From contig JADNRY010000009.1 in NCBI GenBank assembly GCA_015501585.1, positions 124,001-188,000 on the forward strand: 64,000 nt of DNA. Reading direction: 5' to 3'. The notes beneath the pieces were generated by a model. The model had not been told where the DNA came from, did no database searches, and saw only the letters and a list, made by a program, of their open reading frames with translations. Positions 44,884 through 56,511 of this stretch are shown piece by piece; within the stretch, counting starts at the first letter, position 1; every line of letters begins with the position of its first letter. The translations under genes and the position numbers were made by a program. This DNA is from Rhodocollybia butyracea. Lineage: Eukaryota; Basidiomycota; Agaricomycetes; Agaricales; Omphalotaceae.

Positions 44884-47117
44884 ATGTCAAACTGGACTCA
44901 CAAAGGCGAACCCAACCCCGAGCAATGGGGACAACAAGTCTCGCAGCCGCCTCAAGCCTATAATGGTCAACCAGCTCCGTATCCTGGTCCTACACCAAAC
45001 TACGCTCAACCTACTACTAGCACCTCGCCGACGCCGCTTGTGGAAACCGATTATGATGCATACCAAGGCGACAGATTCAAGCCTCGCAAACGAATCCACG
45101 ATCCTATCTTCCTCGTATTCTTTATCTTACAGGTTGGTGCACTCAACTCTAGCCATTTGAATAAAACTAATACAATTCAATTCCTCTAGTTTCTCGGTTT
45201 CGTCGCTCTTTCTGCCATCGTCCTTCATACTTGGGTAGCCAACAATGGCTTTGGAGGCGGACTGGGAGGGGAAAATACCGGTACACCATTTGTTTTGAAC
45301 CAGAGTACAGTGTATCTCCTACTCCTAGTCACGGCGTGCGCTGTCCTGCTGTCTGTGGTGTACCTCATGCTCGTTCGAATGTTTACACGGGCCATCATGC
45401 ATATCACGTTGCTGCTGACCATAGCTCTCAACATGTGCGTCTTTGTTCCTTTGGCCTCGTTCGCCATTAATCATTGTTTCAGAGGAATATGTGTATACTA
45501 CTGGATCACTAGATACTTCTGTATGTCTCCTCTCTTTTGTCCGTAAGTTTGACCAACATCTGTTTCCAGCCGGCGCAATCATCTTCACCATCATCGCCCT
45601 CTTCTCCATCTTCTCCTACTTTGGCTTCAAATCACGCATCCCGCTCGCGTCTCTCCTTCTCCAAGTCGTCATGGACGTCAGCAAACACCACATCTCAGTC
45701 TACGTCGTCGCATTCACCGCGTTGATCCTCCAAGCGGCGATGTCCGTATGGTTTGTCTTTACCAGTATCGCCATGTCAGTTTACCTCCGAATAACTCTGC
45801 TTACTTCTAATCTTCTGATCACCGTTCTTACAGATACGAGAAATGGACTCCCGGAAGTGTAACTTGTAGTACAACCTCCTGCTCCTCAGGCAAAGTCGCC
45901 GGACTCATCTTCTACGCCACCTTCTCGTACCTCTGGACATCTCAAGTCATCGGCAATGTCGCGCTTGCGACTCTCGCAGGTGGACCTTATGGCACATGGT
46001 ACTATTTCGGTCCCAAGGAGATGGGAGAGATGCCCAAACATCCTACGTTATCGGCTTTTGCACGCGCTTCGACGATGTCCCTCGGGTCAATAGCCTTTGG
46101 CTCGTTGATCGTTACGTTATTAGAGCTTCTGAGGATGGTGCTGAATGCTGCGCAGAGTATGGCAAGAGCTGATGGGTCTCGTTAGTCTTTCCGTTATTCT
46201 TCATCGCGGTTTCCGTACTTATTCACCTCTGCTTTTCCTGTAGCCGTCGAGGCATGTCTGTGGTGCTGTGCCTCGTGTTTCATCGACTGTATCGAAAGTG
46301 CTATCCGGTACTTTAACCGTTACGCATATATTGAAATTGCGCTTTATGGCAAAACGTATCTGGGCGCCGCCAAGAGTACATGGAGGTTGTTCAAAGATAG
46401 AGGTATCGATGCACTTGTTAATGACTCGTTAGTTGGGATGAGTGAGTGCTTGATTGTCTTTTTAAACAGGATGGCTCATCATGTTCTAGCTCTGACATGG
46501 GGAGCATACGCTGTTGGAATGTTATCTTCGTTGTTCGGGTATTTGTATTTGCGCCGTGAGTTGCCTGTCTTTTCTCATTTACCTTCCCACTCCATACCAT
46601 TCCCCCTGTTCCCCTGAATTCTTTCTAACTACGAGTCAATCTTGTTCTAGTCACCCACCCCGCGTACAATGCCAGTGGACAATACACCGCTCCAGTCATT
46701 CTATTCGCGTTCCTCATCGGTCTGATGTGCTGTAAGTGTCTGCGTTGACTGCTGCTTCATGCCAAAGCATGTATATAATATATTGACTTTTTCAACAGCA
46801 TTGACATTATCTTCCGCTATCGAAGCTGGTGTCTCGACCATGTATGTTTTAATTCGCTGTCACGGCGTCTCGGTTCACTGGCTGATTTTTGTGTTTGATG
46901 TAGTTTCGTCGGTCTTGGAGAAGACCCTCAGGTGCTTTCACTTCGTGCTCCGGCTTTATACGGGGTGAGTTCCCCCGTTTATTTTTTATTTTCTTGGCTT
47001 GTTGTCGTTTTTTTTGGTTTCCTTACCTGCGTTATTTCGAACCGTTACTCATGCCTGTGGATTATGATTATATAGATGATCGCGGAAACTTATCCTCAAG
47101 TCGTGGTTGGGGTGTAG
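44884..47117 (+). CDS. PNS1: choline transporter-like protein (CTL/PNS1 family)
   Basis: A Pro/Gln/Tyr-rich cytosolic N-terminus (QQVSQPPQAYNGQPAP) leads through RFKPRKRIHDPIFLVFFILQF into a polytopic membrane protein. Visible family segments are FLGFVALSAIVLHTW, VYLLLLVTACAVLLSVVYL, IIFTIIALFSIFSYF, SVYVVAFTALILQAAMSVWF, the conserved FSYLWTSQVIGNVALATLAGGP, GTWYY, ASTMSLGSIAFGSLIVTLLE, ACLWCCASCFIDCIESAIRYFNRYAYIEIALYGK and VNDSLVGM, with ALTWGAYAVGMLSSLF and VILFAFLIGLMC near the end. About ten helices and ten exons. The yeast homologue Pns1 is at the plasma membrane but is not proven to carry choline, so the substrate is uncertain. The exon set and stop at 47117 are consistent with the family end (IAETYPQVVVGV). 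Confidence 0.88.
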
Positions 47118-47462
47118 ACAGGGTGCAAGTGGTAAAGCGTTTTTTGTGAGATGGTTTTTATGATGTCCTTGGTTATTCGATCGGTGTATGGTCTCGATTA
47201 ATACAGTATTGTATGGTTAATGAAATTTATAGAACGGATGAATGAAGACACAAGTTTGATGAAGAGGAGGCAAGGGTTCTCGTTGCTCCTGTCCTAGGGC
47301 TTTCTACAAAAAATTCCACGAGTCAAATGGGCATCAACTCCTCGATACGTATCGTAAATGGCAATTGGATTCACCTAGAACTAAAATAAATAGTAAAAAT
47401 TCGGCAGGGCAAATTTGGTTGCCAACCAAAAAACTTCCAAAACTTGTCAATCGAAACTCATA
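47118..47462. other. intergenic between the CTL gene and tRNA-Arg
   Basis: 3' UTR of the CTL gene and the region downstream of the minus-strand tRNA. T-rich runs just past the tRNA 3' end (TTTT and TTTTTT on the minus strand, about 47427-47445) could serve as pol III terminators. Confidence 0.4.
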
Positions 47463-47557
47463 ACCGACGACGGGGATCGAACCCGCAACTTCAGCCTTTC
47501 TAACTATTCCGAAACGACGAATAGGAAAGCTACGCGCTACCATTGCGCCACGCCGGC
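47463..47557 (-). tRNA. tRNA-Arg (anticodon CCT) with intron
   Basis: Read on the minus strand. The acceptor stem GCCGGCG pairs with CGTCGGT (7 bp, two G-U pairs). The D arm is GCGC-AATGGTA-GCGC, the anticodon stem TAGCT/GGCTG, and the T arm GCGGG-TTCGATC-CCCGT. The anticodon loop begins TTCCTA, giving anticodon CCT (Arg, AGG codon). It is interrupted after position 37 by an intron of about 24 nt, the canonical site. Within the precursor, CTATTC can pair with GAATAG in the intron, the usual anticodon-intron helix of spliced tRNAs. Box A (TGGCGCAATGG) and box B (GGTTCGATCCC) are present. Confidence 0.85.
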
Positions 47558-47952
47558 CTTGTTGAAGGGGGGGCATAGCTAGCCTTAAGCAACCAAGGTA
47601 CATAATAAATATCCTAGGTTCTCCTAGTTTCCGAAGCCAGGTTCATGGCAGAGTGAACCGGGAAATCTTGGTTTTACTTGAAAGACAGATCCCAGCGCTT
47701 TGACCGGTTAAAGCAAGTATCAAGTATGCTCCTGGTCTTCAGTTGTCAAATCCGTGGTTAGTACTCTTCTGACATGCTTATCTATTCAGCTGCGTTGCAC
47801 GCTAATCCACATCCGTGACAGGCCGAGCGCAGGCTGGATTCACGACTCGATACGATTTCAAAACAACCATTCACTACAAACATAAATTAGCGAGAAATCT
47901 TAGCCAGAATCCAGGTACAAGTCCCATTCCATCTATGTAACATTCCCTAAAC
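47558..47952. other. intergenic between tRNA-Arg and PRA1
   Basis: No coding signal. It holds the upstream region of the tRNA and the 3' region of the PRA1 gene. Confidence 0.4.
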
Positions 47953-48717
47953 TTAGACCGAATCCTGGACGGTAGCATATTCGCTTTCGATACCAGGTTC
48001 GATGAAACTGGCATGACCGAGAATAACCACACCGGAGGCACCGACAAGCCAGAAGAACGTCATGACTGGCGACGCGATGAAGAGTAAGGGCAGACCGATG
48101 ACAAAAAGGCCGAGGTAAAGATGTTTCTGGGTAATCGTGTGTTCGCCCATTTGTACAGGTTCCGGAGCTACGAAACGTATGCTCAGATTGGAAAAAGAAT
48201 GAATGTGAAGGATAAACACACCGAATCTGTTGATTACAACGAATCCACCGACCAGGAATCCGAGAGCGATTAGGAGAAGCGGATTGCTGAGACTATTGAG
48301 TGATACGTGTCAGGAAGGAACATGGCGAAACGACGTGGAGAAGAACGAACAGCGCATATACAGCCAGAAGGGCGATTATAAGAACATAGTTTCCTGAATA
48401 ATACGAGGGATTCAGAATGAGTATCGGGCAGAGTCGTGGTTATACCAACCAGAAAAGTATCGCGTGTTGTATGTTATTCTCTGTAATCCCGAATTAAGTG
48501 TTTTTTCAAGGAAGGCATACAAAACACACCTGAGTAGCCTGGTTAAAATCTGCGGGCCGTGAAATTCTGTGGTAGTCGAAAAACTCTGTCGGAGATCGAA
48601 GAGCAGCTAGACGTGTCTCCTGTATAAAAAGTATAAGTGTCCATTGTCCATTTTGAATGAAAACCCACTTACTCTGAAAGACTTGACTGCATCCATTACT
48701 CGCATTGAGGCTTCCAT
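47953..48717 (-). CDS. PRA1 family protein (prenylated Rab acceptor, Yip3-like)
   Basis: Five or so exons give about 170 residues: MEASMRVMDAVKSFRETRLAALRSPTEFFDYHRISRPADF, then RITYNTRYFSGNYVLIIALLAVYAL, LLLIALGFLVGGFVVI, HLYLGLFVIGLPLLF and VMTFFWLVGASGVVILGHASF, with a short acidic tail. The two hydrophobic hairpins after an R-P-x-x-F motif and an N-TR-F--NY--- segment are the PRA1 signature. These proteins sit in Golgi/ER membranes and bind prenylated Rab GTPases during vesicle traffic. The gene is divergent from the CDC26-like gene with only 232 bp between start codons, so they probably share a promoter. Introns were seen at GTAAGT...ACAG, GTGTGT...ACAG and two further sites. Confidence 0.85.
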
Positions 48718-48949
48718 GATTGAATATTAGAGAGCAGAGCCAGAAGAGAAAATTGAATCAAGAAAAGTGTTGGTATTTGTGCAACGTGTAGCCAGTCGGC
48801 GCTTCTATTTATTACTTTTCTCAACTGCGCAGTAGCTGCGCTTACCTCGCTTGACCTTGACCTTGTATGAGCCTCCTCATTCATTTCACTGCATTCAATA
48901 ATCCAGATGGTCATAGGTTCAGGCTTTCTCGCTGTCACTGACGCGTAAA

Positions 48950-49279
48950 ATGATTCGAAGAAACCCAACTCTCATCAACATGAATGACGGCGACGTTCAG
49001 GACATTCGGGACATCGTCTCCAAAGACAAAGTTGATCCCTCAGGAACTCAGAGTTTAGCAATGAAGATGAAGAGGATGGCAGATAATCCTAATATCACGG
49101 CCGAGGATCTGCAGATGCTAGAAAGTATGAAGAAGTGGAAAGATAAAGAGGAGCATGAAAAAAATGTAAAACCTGGTGTGTTTTTGGTCTCGTTAACTCT
49201 AGATTTTCTGATACTTAAGCAGGCGAGTAAAACAGCAGAAACATTAGGCTCAGCCTCCGGGATGAGATTTTCATCTTGA
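48950..49279 (+). CDS. CDC26/Hcn1-like APC/C subunit (putative)
   Basis: The N-terminus MIRRNPTLINMNDGDVQDI closely follows the M-(L/I)-RR-(K/N)-PT start that defines CDC26/Hcn1, the small anaphase-promoting-complex subunit that stabilises the TPR protein Cut9/CDC16 through this very segment. The rest (AEDLQMLESMKKWKDKEEHEK) is helical and charged, as in the family. The 3' end is unsettled. The straight frame runs to 49279, but splicing GTGTGT (about 49177) to CAG (about 49221) would give a short end ...VKPGE at about 49230, and an acceptor at CTAG near 49202 is a third option. The region 49169-49220 looks intronic. The identification rests mainly on the N-terminal motif. Confidence 0.6.
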   Translation: MIRRNPTLINMNDGDVQDIRDIVSKDKVDPSGTQSLAMKMKRMADNPNITAEDLQMLESMKKWKDKEEHEKNVKPGVFLVSLTLDFLILKQASKTAETLGSASGMRFSS

Positions 49280-49352
49280 GTTACCACTCTAGCACTCTAG
49301 ATCTGTACAGTAGTGTACGTCAACTATGTCTAATACACAATACTTTTTTGCT

Positions 49353-51911
49353 CTATTGCAACTGAAAGTTAAAACGGAAGGCTGAAATCTCACTTGAGCA
49401 AATCGTTCCAGACAAGGTATCAGAACAACACGCACTTTCAAGGTCCCTCCTATCACACAATGTAGCTAAGTCTACTCGTTGCATATGAAGACAGGCTGTT
49501 TTCAAGCTGTCCCAAAGAGCGTTTGATGTAATACCTCCTCGGGCTACATTCAAGCCTTCCGCATCATGTACACCTTCCGCATCCTGGAGCGAAAGAGCGT
49601 CAAGAATATTCTGAGCGCCTTCGCTGTAGCGCTGTCGAAGATATGTTAATTCAAAATTAATTCAGAAGAACAGGTATGCACCCACCTTTAAATTGATGCA
49701 TGAAATCCCAAGATTGTATCTATAAAAATTTGTTTCGTGAGCCTCAAGTAAATAGAAACTTCACAACACGAACCGGGCTCGAATGTAAACCGGATTCAGG
49801 TCAAGTGCGCGATAATAGTATTCAAGAGCTTCAGCAGCTCTGCCGCTGTTTGCCATTGTGGCGCCTACTCTGTTATACAGCTGCCAATCCTATTGGCGGA
49901 ATCGTTAGCTATCGCATGCAACCAGGCCATCGATCGATATGATACATACATCGGGACGAACTGACAGTGCCGCTCTGAAACAATCTTGAGCTTTCTCATA
50001 GTCCTTGCAGATGAATTAGCATCCTTTTCCCGAACCCGAAAAGACAAATATGCACACCTCGTTCGAATTAAAGAGCACAGCTAAAGCGATTTGGATATCA
50101 GCGTCAATCTGTCCAACAGCACTTTGTTGAGCCATGGTAATCAAGCATTGAACTAGGTTACTGAATTTCTCATGCATAGTGGCATTGTCCGGGAGTACCG
50201 GGAAACGAGCCAAGTGCTGTTGTACAATGTCGTGATGGTCTTTGTTTCGAATAACCCACTCGCGAATGGCATCGTGAGCTTCAAGCCGCCGACCGTCATT
50301 TGTATACGATACAGCTAACGCCAGCCATCCCGGTAGATAGGATGGATCGAGTTCCGTAGCACGGGTAAGGGCCTGTAAAGCTTGGGTTTCACGTTCGTGC
50401 TCTTGTTGCTTGACACCAAGTTCAAACCAAGCTGAGGCATCGGCCATGTTTCTCTGTACGTTCGCTTCCAGTTCCAGTACAGTCTGGGGCACTGTCCATC
50501 AGCAGTTACCTATGAGATCGCGCGATACATACCTCCAAACGTTCATCTAAATGCATGGAATGGTGCCGCGTTCGTAAAGAACCTTCGCCTCGTAGATAGG
50601 GATTATTTTTCTGAAATTGGTACGAGATAATGGGCTTTATCCCTTGGGTTGAAGCTTCAAACTTGTCCCAATCCTCCTGCAGGTGATCCCAACTAGACTC
50701 TATGGACGTGCTAGGTTTCTGAGTAGTGTTCCAGTGTCTAATGTATTCCTCGTTCTCTTGTCTGAAATAAGCATCATTCGCATCTTCCTGCGCAAGACCA
50801 TGTTCGCCCAACAGAACTCTCTCTTGTGCGGTAAGGCTACCGGTTGCGTTCAAGGGAACAAAACGATTGACATCCACGGACGGAACGAATGGTATATCAG
50901 ATGCTCTCCCTTTTCCTTTCACGTCCGTTCGAGTAGCGACAAAAGTCCCATCATTATCGACCATCTCATTCCCACTAACGATGACTTTGTGGTCGCGAAG
51001 TTTAGCCATCAAGCTCATGAATTGGCTGTTTTGAAACTTGGGATTCTGTTCAGCCTTGACAGTTTCTAAGAGAAGACCAGCCGTCCGAGCGAGTTCATCT
51101 TGCTCATGAGAAGGTTGCACAATTTCTTTTGTTTCACTGTGGGATGGACCGGCCGCGATGTGCTGGGCGTCGAACTCTTTGTCCCAGGAAATCTCTGGAA
51201 AAATTGTAAGCGAGAATGAGGCGGATCCAGTATAGAGGAACATACGAGGACTCTGAATCGCAACGTTGGGAGTTGACATCATGTTCATAGGCGTGAATGC
51301 ACCAACAGATCTCATGCCCATTGCGGACATACCGCTGCTCCAAGGCATAACTTCTGCGATCAGAGTGAGCTTTCGTAACCAGACAGGTAGCGAGACGCAC
51401 GAGAGGGATATGCTACATTTGCGGCTGCAATTGGAGGGGTGGAAGAATTCTGAATGGGAGATGAGACGAACGACTGATGTGTCAAGAAATCTGCGGCCCA
51501 ATCAGCGACGGGATTTTGCTTAAATTGTTGTATTTCCAGGGCAGGTAATGTTCGTGAAAGAGCTCCCAAGTCATATGCATTGTTACCAGAAAACTGAGGG
51601 GGAGGTGATTTGGCAAAGAATTGTGTAGCACCCTCGTCAACCTGTAAACGTCCGGAAGACTGCGAACGAAAGGCCTCAACAGCGAGTCAAGTACTGGCCA
51701 TTATCAAGACACTGAAAAGACAAACTTCTTGCGAAGATCCAGCTCGACCTGCACCAAAATAATCCTTCAAAGTGATGAGTACATTTCAAGGAGCTGACCG
51801 GAAGATATTAACTTGTTGCAACCCACGGTCGTTGTCAAAACGTTTCGACAAGCCTTGAAGAGGATTAGAGGGGCCGCATTCTGCACCACCAACAAGCATA
51901 GGCAAGGCCAT
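49353..51911 (-). CDS. PEX5: PEX5 peroxisomal targeting signal 1 receptor
   Basis: Cycling import receptor for PTS1 cargo. The N-terminus MALPMLVGGAECGPSNPLQ has the conserved early cysteine used for mono-ubiquitination and export. The disordered half carries WxxxF-type docking motifs: WAADF, WDKEF and two near DHLQEDWDKFE. The TPR domain follows: ASAWFELGVKQQEHERETQALQAL, PGWLALAVSYTNDGRRLEAHDAI, ALAVLFNSNEDYEKAQDCFRAAL, LYNRVGATMANSGRAAEALEYYYRALDLNP and ARFNLGISCINLKRYSEGAQ. The last exon pair gives RDLETFRFNFQLQ, reached by a GTGCGT...TTTCAG intron near 49430-49385. The second and third exons near 51830-51700 are short. TPR number and order agree with PEX5; PEX9-like variants cannot be excluded. 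Confidence 0.9.
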
Positions 51912-52083
51912 AGCTCACACACAAAGAAGTTGAGAGTAAGGTAGTACGGGAGCTCAATCTCCCGAGCTCATGTGATTCGTACATGATTAATACAGGCCAA
52001 ATTTACTAATTACAGAGTACACTTTCAATTCACACCTCAAAACAACTGGAACCCGGTAAAAAGGAAAGGAAAACAGTCAAGTA

Positions 52084-53084
52084 CTAAGGGCCTTCCTGCG
52101 GGGAACCCTGCGGAATAACCGGCTCTGGCAAGGGCGTTTCTGGAGTGGTCTGCGGCTGCATAGGCGTTTGCGAAGAGCTACTTTGGCTACTTTGATCCGT
52201 ATTTGTGCCTTTCATGGCGTGTTTCTGTCTGCAGTCTGCTGCACCTTCGGAGCGTACTAAATATATCAAGTCAGCGGCCGGATCCTCCATCGAGCATAAT
52301 CTTACAATGTCTCTGTAACGAAGTCAGCAAACTAAGCTATAAAACAAAGAGCAACACGAACATTAAGTGCATCCAATCTACTGAAAGTCTTCTTGCATCC
52401 CTGGCAAACATTTGACTGCGGCTTATTAGCATGAAGAGCTTGATGCCGCCTATTAATGACATTGTCAGTTAGTAGAATAAGAAAACCGTCTATGACGCAC
52501 TTGCAGTCGTGTTGACGAGCGAAACCCTTGTTACATCCTGGCCATTCGCATACAAACGGTCTCTCTTCAGTATGAGAGCGGAGGTGTCCTGTATATTCCG
52601 ATGAGCCTCAGTATCGAACAAAATGTCGAAAATACCGGCCTCTGAGGTTGAAGCGACGCGTAAAAGTGCTGCCGCATCCAGGAACAGGACAAGCAAAGTT
52701 AGCTTCGTTCCTGCGTCTATTTGCACTAGCTAGCTGTGTGGCAGACGTGGTGACTTGTTGTTTCTCGACTTGTAGAATAGGGGGTAGACGAGGGACACCA
52801 GATGAAGATGGATAGTGATTTGCGCCTGCGCCGCCTTCAGTCGCCGCCGCTGAACCAGTATCTTGTGCAGGGGCGTCAGGATGGGATGTCTGGGATGCTG
52901 TAGGCGACGGGGGAGCAGGGTGCTGTATCATATGTTGAAAAGCTAGAGTCGAAACAGGAACAAAGGCAAAAGTACGGGGCCCATCTGCTTCGCCACCAGC
53001 TGCAGATGGCTGGGGGTACTGAACAGAAGATTGTGATTGCTCAAAGGCCATGAGTTGATGCAAAGAAGTCTGAAAAGTTGCCAT
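52084..53084 (-). CDS. C2H2 zinc finger protein (three fingers)
   Basis: A long Ser/Pro/Ala/Gly-rich N-terminus (MATFQTSLHQLMAFEQSQSS...) precedes three zinc fingers split by introns: FACPVPGCGSTFTRRFNLRGHLRSH, FVCEWPGCNKGFARQHDCKRHQALH, and VCQGCKKTFSRLDALNRHLRSEGAADC. In the third finger the last ligand appears to be Cys instead of His. The first two are joined by a TGEKP-like linker (TEERP). The tail is Ser/Thr/Pro/Gln-rich. This finger arrangement with long low-complexity arms is common in Agaricomycete DNA-binding regulators. The target is unknown. The third finger needs an intron with GTTCGT donor and a second (GTAAGA...TTAG) only a few nt later, so a 7-nt exon (AGACATT) joins them. Confidence 0.8.
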
Positions 53085-53217
53085 GAAAGTTGTTGAGAAC
53101 AGGTTTAAAAGGCACTTTGAGCCGGCACTGCAATACCACGTGGGGCAAATCTGGATTCTGTTCAGCAGAGGCTGTGCTAGCGGCTACTTATTTATGGTTT
53201 GACATCTTTACTACATT

Positions 53218-56200
53218 TCATTCAAATATGTGCGAATCAAGCAGACGGCGACGACGCATGAGTTCACCTTCACTGATGGTTTGCCCTCCTTGTCGAGAAC
53301 CAGGGGCTGTTTTTCCACCTTCAACAAACCCCCTGCCATCAGATTCCCCTCCATTCTCTTCTTCGGCATCACTTATCGCCTTGTCGAGATCTGCTCCTGA
53401 GAGCCCAGGTGAATTAATTGTTGGAGATTCGGTTCGTTCATTTTCTACGTCAACGGATCCCGTGGCTGGTCTTCTGTCTTTTTTCGCCACAAAAGTGATT
53501 CCATCGTCATTTTCAGTTTCGGAGGTCGAAGGTCGTTTGTTGTTACTGATACGCCGCGGTGGTGATACCGGCTGTAGACATTTGACCTCTGCCGTCGGCG
53601 CTTTGCTTTCACCGTATCGTAGAAATGCATCATCGATCCAGTCACCTAAGTCTTCGATGACCTGTTGTTTCAACTCAATCAGAAGACGTCCACACAAGAT
53701 GTACATAGATTTCCTACCACTTTTGCTTCAGCCATTAGGCCAGGCATTTGCAGATACCCATGCGACCACTCTGCAAACAACACCAGCTGTACCCAGTCCT
53801 CTTCACTTTCCCCGGCGAGCTTGTCTCTTTCCCTCTGCATCGCAGCCATGTTTCCCGGTCCAATTTCAGCTGAACTCATCCGAAGATTTTCTCCAAACCG
53901 CGCACTCTTTCCCGAGACACCGAGATCCAATTCACTCTTCCTCAGACGTTTAGCTTCTCTTAAACGTCCGGCGAAAATAACGGTGTCATCGACAAATGGA
54001 TCCTTTCATAATAATCAGTCATTCAAAATTATGAGAATTTCAGCGAGCGAGGATCAAACCTTTTCTCCACATTGCATGAGAAGGGGTGGGAATTGAGCAA
54101 GTAAGTGATTCGGCGCGAGAATTGGCGACAGGTGATAGTCCGTCTCGAAGTCAGGATTTCGATGAGGTCCGATGTATAAAATAGCCATGGCACGCATCTA
54201 TGGAACAATTTAAATGCAGTACAATAACATTCAAAGATGACCACGAACCATGCTTGGCGAGATAATTCGATCCTGAAAATATCCCGTCCTAGATGTCATG
54301 GTTAATCGAACACCAATCGGCTCTTTCCTGCCTTGAGCTGGTTGTTGACCAATCATCACCTGCGCCGCCTTAGAATTGGCTTCTAACAGTGCTGCAGATA
54401 GTTCTTCTTGTTTCTCGGCTGCAGCTTGGGTGGTATGAGGATACATATACTTTACTCGGGCCTGAAGAGGCCTGTCTTCTTCCTTGCGTTGGGTATAGTC
54501 CTCGTCGTCACCCTCTTCATCACTAGGATTTTCCTCTGTTTCAACTGGATCCCGCAAGAACGTACGGCGAGCTTGAGGGGTTTTCAATCCAGAGGTCGAG
54601 CGACGTATACCTGGTCTTCGAGGCTGCATTGGAGACGTTTCTTCCTTTTCACTACCACTAGTGGTGAATCCACGCAGAGTGTTCCTCCAGCTGTTCTTGC
54701 GCTTGACCTTCTTTTGTCTTCGAGAGTCACCAGAACTTCCGACCATACTCAGCGGAGACTAGAGAAAAACCCTTCAGTGAAGGCTAATTGCGCAAGGGGA
54801 CTCTTTCCGCTCACGATATGTTTCAAATGATCCTTCTGTTCAGCGAGTTCTCTCAGGCCCGGTAAGTTACCAGACGATTGTTCGGCTCGCAAAACGCGGA
54901 GATGATCTTGGGACATCCAAGACGTGAAATTGAAATCGAGGGCTGCATAGTTTAGCACAAGAGCCAATGGAAGAGGAAGGGGTATTCCACGAGAAGCAAG
55001 GGTCGTATTATGCTCGATAATCTTGAGTACTACGTTGACTGCGAGGGCTGCACCGCTGCGTTGGAAATGAAAAATAAGTTTAATGCAGAATTTTTCAATG
55101 GAGAGAAAGATCCTTACGCAGAATCGGCAGAAACCACGATATTGAGCTTCTTACCGGACATTCCAATTGTTGAACCAACTGTGAGTCAAGATTGAGTTTA
55201 TCATTTTCAATCTTGTGAGAATTTGTTACCAGACTCAACGAGCACCTGGTATGTATCAAATGCTTCGTCGATCGCGAAGGGATATGGATCTAAAGATCAG
55301 TTAGAGAATCATCGAACATAGATAAAGAAGTGCATGTAATACATTCGGGAGCTTTGCCGTACTCGACTGAGAGGACAGGTTTCTTTGTGCCGCGCGCCCA
55401 CATCCGAAGCCGTTCTTCGTGATGTTCAGGTGACATTGCCACAAAGCCGCCACCAGGGTAGTCTAAAATCAGCTCAGTACACTGTCTGAGCTTTGCGGAG
55501 GTAGATGCGTAGTAAAGATAACACGTTATTGGGCGTTGATAGGCCGAATGTTTGGGTCTAGGAAGAAGTATCTTTCTGCAAATTGTAACGGATGGCGCAG
55601 TAGTAAACATTCGAAGCTGGAAAGGAGAATGAGTGAGCATTTCTTGGTGAAGACACCCACTTACTAAGGGGTTTGATGTCTTTTCCCAAGTGTAACGTAG
55701 CATTTCGACTGTGGGTACAGCTCGAAATCGACGAAGCTTCTCATCAGCTTCGCTGGGGTATGCAATGTAGTATACCGAAAAGACAAGAGCACATAATTCT
55801 CTTAAAAACTTCGGTCGAATTGACATTGCAGTGGCGAAGCCCGCATCCAAGCCGGTGGTTACCCATGTAGCTCGATAGTAGGAAGGCGAATACTAGCTTT
55901 GAAGATTAGGTTCACGCCTCAAGGTGGAAATAAATCTTTCACCAATGACCGCAACGGCTCAGGGGCTTAAAACATCTCAGATAGAGTTATATAAGAGATA
56001 GGAACATATAGCTTACCTTCAAGCCCTAACATCTTGTCAAAATTTCGCATTGCGTATACCGCGGTGAGCGTGCTAACGATGATCTGCCATGGCGTAAATC
56101 GTTCTGGTGCGATGTCAACAGATCGAGCGACAAGGAACATAATAGAATGGCCGTACGGAGAAATCGATTGGCTGCTCTTAGCCAGAAGATTCTGGGAGGG

Positions 56201-56227
56201 CCTGAGCCACCACGAATAATTCGCCAT
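53218..56227 (-). CDS. hormone-sensitive-lipase-type alpha/beta hydrolase
   Basis: The minus-strand exons give MANYSWWLRPSQNLL, a hydrophobic segment, APEPLRSLYSPSYYRATWVTTGLDAG, FRAVPTVEMLRYTWE, the oxyanion-hole motif LDYPGGGFVAM, HHEERLRMWA, and VEYGKAPEYPFAID. The nucleophile elbow reads SADSAGAALAVN. After it come LALVLNYAALDFN, a charged low-complexity insert (about 140 residues, KKVKRKNSWRN to DEDYTQRKEED), RAMAILYIGPHRNPDFETDYHLSP, FPPLLMQCGEKDPFVDDTVIFAG (catalytic Asp), and EWSHGYLQMPGL (catalytic His). The tail is acidic and disordered. The family hydrolyses acylglycerols or steryl esters, usually at lipid droplets or the ER. The usual GDSAG elbow is ADSAG here. Most introns are canonical. 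Confidence 0.82.
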
Positions 56228-56511
56228 ATCCAGAAGAATATGACCAGGAAGACCTGGGAATGGTGAGCAGTTGAAAATAGAAAGAATCTTGAAGCTTAAC
56301 CCACCTGAGCGCGTTTCCAGGAGGGATTTGGGCGACCGACAATATGGTCAATCATTAGAGCTTGAAGAAAAGAGAACGATGAAACAAGAGCGCTGCTCGC
56401 ATTCCGAAGAGTTTAAAGCAAAAGCGCGTTTTGCATGTGATAATTTTTACACGATGATGTCAAGAGCGCTAATTTATCTAATCAGGCGCTCAACTTCCGC
56501 AAAGCCCACGA
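56228..56511. other. divergent promoter of the hydrolase and taspase genes
   Basis: 284 bp between start codons. An in-frame extension of the downstream frame exists (56271-56511) but lacks protein-like character, so I treat it as promoter. Confidence 0.4.

Noticed and set aside
47334..47603. 89-codon minus-strand open frame
   Set aside because: It overlaps the tRNA-Arg gene, whose structure is complete.
53090..53953. 287-codon plus-strand open frame
   Set aside because: It is the antisense of the C2H2 start region and of the hydrolase 3' exons, which have clear motifs; its composition is Ser/Pro/Leu-rich noise.
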